Shown in pieces: positions 41,564 to 47,083 of a stretch of DNA of 47,083 nucleotides. The position numbers were made by a program, and so were the translations under genes. The stretch comes from Bryobacterales bacterium. Its GTDB lineage: Bacteria > Acidobacteriota > Terriglobia > Bryobacterales > Bryobacteraceae. The DNA is taken from contig JAEUQC010000024.1 of assembly GCA_016789905.1 (NCBI GenBank), positions 1-47,083 of the forward strand, in the 5' to 3' direction. The notes beneath the pieces were generated by a model that had not been told where the DNA came from, did not search any database, and worked only from the letters and a program-made list of their open reading frames with translations. Numbering within the stretch: position 1 is the first letter of the stretch; each line of letters opens with the position of its first letter.

Positions 41564-44251
41564 ATGAGCAAAGAATTAGTAATTTCCTCCAACCGCCACG
41601 AAACAAAGGTGGCCATTCTTGAGGACGATGTCCTTGTAGAGATCTTCTTCCAGCGTGCCAACGAGTACTCCCTCGCCGGCAGCATCCACAAGGGTCGCGT
41701 GACGCGCGTCCTTCCGGGCATGCAATCCGCCTTCGTCGACCTGGGCCTGGAGCGGGATACGTTCCTTTACGTTTCAGATTTCGCCGACGACCATTCCGAC
41801 GATCTCGACAAAATCGGCGACGAAAAGCCCGTCTCCGCTCCCCGACATCGCGAACCGGCGCCCTACCGCGCCCCAGCGCCGGCCATAGAGGCCGCGCCCG
41901 CTGAAACGGAGATCGCGGCCACCGAGTCGACCGCGGCCGCTGAAGGCGAATCTTCGCCGGCGTCCGGCGAGGTTCGCCCTTTTCGTGATCGCAACGACCG
42001 CGACCGTGGCCGCGGCGGCCGTGACCGTGGAGGCCGTGGGCGCGACAGAGGCCGTGACCGCGATCGTGGTGGCCGGCCCGGCCGTCGCGGCCCCGCCGGG
42101 CTGCCGGATTCCAAGTACGCCTCCGCCGAGGCTGCTTCCGCCGAGGCCGCACCGGTGGTCGAGGAAAACACACCCTCCGACGCTCCCTTTATCGCCCCCC
42201 GCGTGGCCGATCTCCTGAGCCCGGAGCCCGCTGAACCTGTCTTCCTCCTGCCGGGCGAATCGTTAGCCAAATATCGCCGCCCCGCATCGGCTCCGCCTCC
42301 GCCGCCGCCTCCACCGCTGGAAGTTGTCACTGATGAGGTCTCAGAGGCGGTTGCCGAAGAGGCAGTGGAAGTACCGGTGCCCCCAGCCGCAGCCGAGCAG
42401 GAGCCGGAGCAGGAGCAGGAGCCGGAGCCGGAATCCTTCATCGTCCCCGAACCCGAACCCGTTCCGGAACCTCCGCCGGTGGTCGAGTACGTCGATACTT
42501 CGTTCGCCAAACTCCCCGACGATATCGACCCCACCGAGCTCGAAGACGTTGACGCGATCGACGAAGCCCGTGAAGTGCTTCTGACGGAAACCGCCGGTGA
42601 CGACGACGAGGCGGACGCCGCGCAAGCCGCCGCCGAAGAACTGCTAGCCGAGGGTGTTGAACCCTCCGAACCTGAAGCCGAAACCGACGACGACGCCGAA
42701 GGCGACGAACCGGCCGAAGAAGGAGGAGAGGGAGGACCGGAGCCGGCCCGCCAGCCCCACAGCCTGACCGCCGCGCTGCGGGAACGCGACCGTGGTGCCC
42801 GCTTCCAGCGCGGCCGCCGCGGGCGTCGCCGTCGCGGCCGCGGGAATGACCGTGAAGATCGTCCGGCCGCTGCGGCTGGCGCGGCTCCCGCGCTTGAAGC
42901 CGGCCCCGAGGCCGAACTGGAGGCCGCCCCGGTGGAAGGCGCTCCGGAGACCAAGGTCGCCGAGGCTCGACCGGAACGCGCTGAGCGTCCGGAACGTGGC
43001 GGTGACCGCGGTGGCCGCCCATTCCGGGAACGCACCGAACGTCCCCCGCTTCCATCCATCACCGACCTGCTAAAGGCCGGCCAGGAAATCCTTGTCCAGA
43101 TCGCCAAGGAGCCCATCGCACAGAAGGGCGCCCGCATCACCAGCCATATCGCACTTCCCGGGCGCTACTGCGTTTACATGCCGACCGTCGACCATAATGG
43201 CGTCTCGCGCAAGATCGCCAGCGACGAAGAGCGTCTGCGCTTGAAACGGATTCTCCAACAGCACCGCCAGGGCATGTCCGGAGGTTTCATCATCCGTACC
43301 GCCGGCGAAGGCCAGTCCGAAGAGGATATCGCCAACGATATGCAGTTCCTCTATAACCTTTGGCTGGATATCAAGGGCAAGTCGGAGAAGCGGAACGCTC
43401 CCTGCCTGGTCCACCACGATCTCGACATTGTTCAGCGCACGCTGCGGGACCAGGTCTCCTCGGACTTCAAGACCATCTGGCTCGACAACGAGGAGATCTA
43501 CGCCAGCACACTGACGTTTGTCCAGCGTTTCCAGCCGGCGATGATCAATCGCGTCAAACTTTGGACACGTCCAGTTCCGATCTTTGACGCCTTTGGCATC
43601 ACCAATGAGCTTGAAAAGGCGCTCCGCCCCAAGGTGTGGCTCAAGTCCGGCGGCTATATCGTAATCAACCAGACTGAAGCCCTTGTCGCCATCGATATCA
43701 ACACCGGTAAGTTTGTCGGTAAGTCAAATCGCCTGGAAGATACGATCGTCAAGACCAATACCGAAGCCGTCAAGGAGATCGTCCGCCAGATCCGTCTCCG
43801 CGATCTGGGCGGCATCATCGTCGTCGACTTCATCGACATGGATGAGCGCAAGAACCGGCAGAAGGTAATGGCAGCACTCGAGGACGCCATGCGCGTGGAC
43901 CGCGCGCCCTACAAGATTCTGCAGTTCAACGACTTCGGTCTGGTGGCCATTACGCGTAAGCGAGTGAAGCAATCGTTGGAACGGACGCTTTGCCAGCCCT
44001 GCCCGTACTGCGAAGGCGCCGGCTCGGTGAAGAGCGTCCCCACCGTCATCGGGGAAATTCTGCTGGAAGCCCAGAAGATCGCCAAGGCCGTGGATGACAA
44101 GACCGTGGTGCTCCGTGTCCATCCGGAGGTAGCGAAGGTGTTAAAATCACATCGCAATCAATATCTGGAAGAGCTCGAAACCATCTTTGGCCGCCCGGTG
44201 CTCGTCACTGGGGACGCGGCGGTACACATAGAGAAATTCGACCTCGCATAA
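41564..44251 (+). CDS. rng: RNase E/G family endoribonuclease with large disordered insertion
   Basis: 895 aa from the ATG at 41564, with AAGGAGA about 7 nt upstream. The start (KELVISSNRHETKVAILEDD) and the beginning of the S1 domain (GSIHKGRVTRVLPGMQSAFV) match RNase G/E. Then residues ~75-497 are low complexity: Arg/Gly/Asp-rich near 140-180, Pro/Glu-rich to 400, Arg-rich near 410-480. The S1 domain resumes at ~499 (ITDLLKAGQEILVQIAKEP) and the catalytic core follows, with AIDIN (Asp711), VVDFIDM (Asp755/758) and the zinc-link cysteines 813/816 (CPYC). It cleaves single-stranded RNA in mRNA decay and rRNA maturation. The next gene follows after 8 bp. Confidence 0.93.
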   Translation: MSKELVISSNRHETKVAILEDDVLVEIFFQRANEYSLAGSIHKGRVTRVLPGMQSAFVDLGLERDTFLYVSDFADDHSDDLDKIGDEKPVSAPRHREPAPYRAPAPAIEAAPAETEIAATESTAAAEGESSPASGEVRPFRDRNDRDRGRGGRDRGGRGRDRGRDRDRGGRPGRRGPAGLPDSKYASAEAASAEAAPVVEENTPSDAPFIAPRVADLLSPEPAEPVFLLPGESLAKYRRPASAPPPPPPPPLEVVTDEVSEAVAEEAVEVPVPPAAAEQEPEQEQEPEPESFIVPEPEPVPEPPPVVEYVDTSFAKLPDDIDPTELEDVDAIDEAREVLLTETAGDDDEADAAQAAAEELLAEGVEPSEPEAETDDDAEGDEPAEEGGEGGPEPARQPHSLTAALRERDRGARFQRGRRGRRRRGRGNDREDRPAAAAGAAPALEAGPEAELEAAPVEGAPETKVAEARPERAERPERGGDRGGRPFRERTERPPLPSITDLLKAGQEILVQIAKEPIAQKGARITSHIALPGRYCVYMPTVDHNGVSRKIASDEERLRLKRILQQHRQGMSGGFIIRTAGEGQSEEDIANDMQFLYNLWLDIKGKSEKRNAPCLVHHDLDIVQRTLRDQVSSDFKTIWLDNEEIYASTLTFVQRFQPAMINRVKLWTRPVPIFDAFGITNELEKALRPKVWLKSGGYIVINQTEALVAIDINTGKFVGKSNRLEDTIVKTNTEAVKEIVRQIRLRDLGGIIVVDFIDMDERKNRQKVMAALEDAMRVDRAPYKILQFNDFGLVAITRKRVKQSLERTLCQPCPYCEGAGSVKSVPTVIGEILLEAQKIAKAVDDKTVVLRVHPEVAKVLKSHRNQYLEELETIFGRPVLVTGDAAVHIEKFDLA

Positions 44252-44259
44252 ATCGCGCC

Positions 44260-45090
44260 ATGCGCTCCTGGAGCCATTTCGCTTTTGTTGCCTTCGCCTT
44301 CGCCCTTCCCGCGCAGGAACTCTACGTTCGTTCGGAGTTCCAGCGCGTAGGGCATGACGGCAAGGTGATCCCGGCTGATAAGGCCGACCGTCCTCGCGAG
44401 ATTCTTTCACCGGCATTGGCCCGCAACGGGTTCGCCAGTTACATGTTGACGGCCAACGTCCCTGCCGGTATCGAGTACTCTCTTGAAATCGGCCAGAATC
44501 CGGAAAACACGGCCCGCGTGGTTATTTATCGCCAGCATTATTTGGCGAACGGTGTTCCGGATCATTTGGAAAAAGTTGCGCTTCCGGTGAACGGAAAGAC
44601 CACGAAGGAAGAGAACCTGACGTTCTGGCTCGATCTTTGGATTGGCAACGACGCACCGGTCCGCCGTTTCAAGATCGAGGTACAGCTTTGGGTGGGGGAC
44701 CGTTGGGTGCTTTACCCGATGGAGGCTCGGATTGTGGAAGCGCGCATCCCGCCGTTCCAGCCCAAGTTCTGGGGCATGCCGGCGCCGGAAGCCCGCGCCG
44801 ACGCGGCGATGATCGGCCCGTGGCGCGACCATCTTTGCCGTCCGTTAAAAAGTGAGTTCCAACCCAAGGACACGACCATACGGCTTCTGCAGCAGCGGAA
44901 TATCCAGCAGGACGTAGCGTTGGCAAAGAAACTGGGGCGCGACGTTGCGATTAAGGCGTTTGTCCACGCCGGCATCCCGCCGGAAATGGCCCTTCCGGAC
45001 GCCTGGTGCGCGGCCCCGCCCGACCAGTGGCGCACGCCGCTCTCCAGCGAGTGGTACCTGAAACTGCGCGATCAGCTTTACCGGCAGTAG
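44260..45090 (+). CDS. Exported protein of unknown function
   Basis: 276 aa from the ATG at 44260, 8 bp after the RNase E/G stop. A signal peptide (MRSWSHFAFVAFAFALPAQ) is followed by a beta-sandwich-like middle (EYSLEIGQNPENTARVVIYR, TFWLDLWIGNDAPVRRFKIE, VLYPMEARIVEARIPPF) and a helical C-terminal third (IRLLQQRNIQQDVALAKKLG, PDQWRTPLSSEWYLKLRDQL). I do not recognise a family. Close spacing to the RNase gene suggests co-transcription without implying a shared role. Convergent with the S41 peptidase gene, 45 bp apart. Confidence 0.7.
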   Translation: MRSWSHFAFVAFAFALPAQELYVRSEFQRVGHDGKVIPADKADRPREILSPALARNGFASYMLTANVPAGIEYSLEIGQNPENTARVVIYRQHYLANGVPDHLEKVALPVNGKTTKEENLTFWLDLWIGNDAPVRRFKIEVQLWVGDRWVLYPMEARIVEARIPPFQPKFWGMPAPEARADAAMIGPWRDHLCRPLKSEFQPKDTTIRLLQQRNIQQDVALAKKLGRDVAIKAFVHAGIPPEMALPDAWCAAPPDQWRTPLSSEWYLKLRDQLYRQ

Positions 45091-45135
45091 CTTGAAGGTC
45101 CGTTATCGGGTTCACACTCCGCGCGGCGGATGGAC

Positions 45136-47083
45136 CTACTTGCCGGCGCGGATCACTGCGATTGCGCGTTCCAGGAGTTCGTCGCGGCCGGCGGCGATGC
45201 CGGCCTGGGTGGGTTGTAACGGAATCGTCGGCCTGATGCCGACACCGTGGTGACGCGTACCGTCGTGCTTGATAACCTTCATGCCAGTCCAGACGACGTT
45301 GTAGCCGCCGGGGAGGGTGAAGGGGTTGATGTTGCCGTTGGTTCCAGCCGTCGCTTCGCCGATGATCTCGCCGATTTTGTAGGCTTCGACGATGCCCATG
45401 GTGGATTCGGCGTAGCTGATGGCGCCTCCGTTGGTGAGGAATACCTTTTGGGCTTCGAGGTAGGGGGCTTTCGGCTGCAGATTCCATTCGCTGCCGCGGG
45501 TGAACTCCATGTGACCGGGCCGATCGATCAGCGGGATGTGCCACTGGGCACTTTTCAGGTTGGTCTTGCTGACGTGGGAGAACCAAGCGGGGCTCACTTT
45601 GGGATAGCCGCGCATATCGAAAACGATGCCTGTCGCCTTGGCTAGTTTGGGGAGAAGCGCTTCGAATTCCTGGTCGTTCGAGCGGGTGAGGTCGATGTAC
45701 CAGATGCCGGGTTGAAGTTCAGCGGTGGAGGTGGCGGGGCGGTTATCCCAAAGTGCGGGACGCTGGTACACATTGCAGATGACCGAGACTACTTTGGTCT
45801 CAGTGCCGTTGAAGGGACGCACGGTAAGGGCAAACGCGGAGCCTTGCTCGCCAGAGAGCAACCTGGCGGCGGCACTGCCGCGGGCATATTGCGGGGTGGC
45901 GGAGGAGATTTCCTGTTCGGCTTCGGCGATGAGAGCGGCGGGCGACTTGCCATTGATGGCAACGATCTCGTCACCGGGTTTCACGTCTGCGTTGCCGACA
46001 GTAACGATGTATTTGTTTTCGACCCAGGCGGCCAGGACAGGAGTGAGCGCCGTGGCCTTGCCGAAGTTGCCGTAGACATTGCCGTGGCCATCCTTGAGCG
46101 AGGCGACCATTCTGCGAAGGGTGGATTGGAAGGCGAGCGGGGTGGGGTCGACGGCGGCGCGATGGAGCGCGATGGGGAGTTGGGCGTTCCAATCGGTTTG
46201 GACGACGTCGAAATAGGGATAAAAGTGCTGGAAGATATTCCAGGCGATGATGACGGAGGCGAGGCGAGTGGAGCGGTCGTTAGCGGTATAGAAGGAGGGG
46301 GGGAGCGGATTCGCGGTGGGGGCGTAGGTTTTGGGCAGGGTGAGTGGGAAGATGGCTTTGAGCCCGCCGGGAAGGGTGACCGTGTGAGTCTCGAACGACG
46401 CGGCCGGGACGGTCTTCGTCACGTAGGTGTTCCCTGCGCGGCCCTGGCCAAAGCCCTTGTGTTGGATGCGGACAAGGGCGAGATCGGCCGCGGGGCGCTC
46501 GATCGCGGGCGGGTCGCTAGAGAAGATGCGGAGGGTTGGCGCAACGGGTTGGAAAATTTCGGCAAGGGTCTTGGCGAGATCATCGGCGCCTTCCACTTTG
46601 CGGGCACCTTCGATGGCGATCAGATTCCAATCGGCGCGCTCGGCTTCGTAGCTCGGATGGAAATGGCGGATAAGACCATAGAGCGTAGTGAAGGCTTGCA
46701 AGTTGCGGAGGCCTTGCGGAGTGAGAGGGCGGGGAGCGTCGGTAGTGAGCTTGGGAAGATCTCCGGTGACGGTGAGCGAGGCATCATCGACGCGGATGGC
46801 ACCATTAACCGCCATAACACCGAGGGCGATGTTCTTTGCATCAGGGTTGACGAAGCCATCGATTTCGAAGTGCCGCCACTCGCCCTGGGTGCGGATTGGG
46901 CGATCGCCCATGTTGTCGAAGAAGCCCATGCCGCCGGTATTTAGGTCAATGCGGACCCAGAGTTGGGCGTGGGCAGAGCCGGTGGTTTTGACGGCGGCAC
47001 GGAAGCGGATGCGTTTGCCGAGATAGGGGGTGGCATTGATCGATTGCATGATATTGCCGAACAGCTTTGGCGCGGGGACGGTG
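45136..47083 (-). CDS. S41 family peptidase, 5' end cut by the window
   Basis: At least 648 aa; the frame stays open to the right edge, so the true N-terminus with its expected signal peptide lies outside. A carbohydrate-binding-like sandwich (ATPYLGKRIRFRAAVKTTG, LWVRIDLNTGGMGFFDNMG) precedes a helical region, a DGHGNVYG segment, a PDZ-like domain (VGNADVKPGDEIVAINGKSP) and the tail-protease core. The catalytic Ser is in NGGAISYAESTMG and the conserved end is EATAGTNGNINPFTLPGGYN. It is a periplasmic or secreted C-terminal-processing-type protease. An internal ATG at 47049 is not the start. Confidence 0.88.
   Translation of the reverse strand, partial: TVPAPKLFGNIMQSINATPYLGKRIRFRAAVKTTGSAHAQLWVRIDLNTGGMGFFDNMGDRPIRTQGEWRHFEIDGFVNPDAKNIALGVMAVNGAIRVDDASLTVTGDLPKLTTDAPRPLTPQGLRNLQAFTTLYGLIRHFHPSYEAERADWNLIAIEGARKVEGADDLAKTLAEIFQPVAPTLRIFSSDPPAIERPAADLALVRIQHKGFGQGRAGNTYVTKTVPAASFETHTVTLPGGLKAIFPLTLPKTYAPTANPLPPSFYTANDRSTRLASVIIAWNIFQHFYPYFDVVQTDWNAQLPIALHRAAVDPTPLAFQSTLRRMVASLKDGHGNVYGNFGKATALTPVLAAWVENKYIVTVGNADVKPGDEIVAINGKSPAALIAEAEQEISSATPQYARGSAAARLLSGEQGSAFALTVRPFNGTETKVVSVICNVYQRPALWDNRPATSTAELQPGIWYIDLTRSNDQEFEALLPKLAKATGIVFDMRGYPKVSPAWFSHVSKTNLKSAQWHIPLIDRPGHMEFTRGSEWNLQPKAPYLEAQKVFLTNGGAISYAESTMGIVEAYKIGEIIGEATAGTNGNINPFTLPGGYNVVWTGMKVIKHDGTRHHGVGIRPTIPLQPTQAGIAAGRDELLERAIAVIRAGK

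Noticed and set aside
41863..43140. 425-aa minus-strand frame opposite the RNase E/G gene
   Set aside because: Serine/arginine low complexity mirrored from the GC-rich disordered insertion; no ribosome binding site or domain.
45096..45137. Terminator between the exported protein and the S41 gene
   Set aside because: Only a 6-bp stem (AGGTCC/GGACCT) with a 30-nt loop and no uridine tract.

Overview
The window looks like a chromosomal segment of an Acidobacteriota bacterium, probably of the Bryobacterales/Solibacter group. This is inferred from gene content: two very large Oar-type outer-membrane receptors with a carboxypeptidase-regulatory N-terminus, a VWFA-related protein of the kind typical of acidobacteria, a DUF1592/DUF1552 pair, a PEP-CTERM protein, a Tat-type enolase-superfamily protein and a high-GC base composition. 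No rRNA, tRNA, IS element, phage gene or CRISPR array was recognised.

Layout. (1) 80-10223, minus strand: a tightly packed run of a family-2 glycosyltransferase, a family-39-like membrane glycosyltransferase, a giant DUF1592 di-heme protein, a Tat-exported DUF1552 protein and a heparinase II/III-like lyase. It looks like one polysaccharide-handling operon. (2) 10292-12307, minus: a NarL-type response regulator directly after its histidine kinase. (3) 12416-21449: an extremely compact block with a membrane glycosyltransferase-like protein, a parallel beta-helix protein, an enolase-superfamily dehydratase, aconitase (acnA) and arginyl-tRNA synthetase (argS). Stop codons abut, and the beta-helix and enolase genes appear to start inside the same CCATGG. 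(4) 21564-26246: a PEP-CTERM protein, a DUF2061 membrane protein, an orphan [2Fe-2S] ferredoxin, a lipoprotein, a degenerate amidohydrolase and an isolated TadG/TadE-like pair. (5) 26247-33314: a ~90-bp repeat array, then a 51-aa small ORF with a near-perfect ribosome binding site, a glycine-rich TonB-type receptor, a VWFA protein, and a lysozyme-like protein with its own extended -10 promoter and structured leader. A 48-aa single-TM protein faces it. (6) 33640-38052, minus: a DUF3224 protein whose 5' end is echoed in a decayed ~172-bp repeat array, a strong terminator, and a second TonB-type receptor. (7) 38145-39387: a VOC / ArsR / SRPBCC operon, probably leaderless. (8) 39384-45090: a small hypothetical, a broken WG-repeat gene, an RNase E/G with a ~420-aa disordered insertion in its S1 domain, and an exported protein of unknown function. 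(9) 45136 to the right edge: an S41 peptidase cut by the window end.

The most notable points are three intergenic repeat arrays that may be one degenerate family, two unannotated small proteins with strong ribosome binding sites, the shared start of two divergent genes, the RNase E/G architecture, the leaderless VOC-ArsR-SRPBCC promoter, and the WG-repeat gene whose frame breaks all lie at homopolymer runs. I did not find a clear new multi-gene defence or mobile system.
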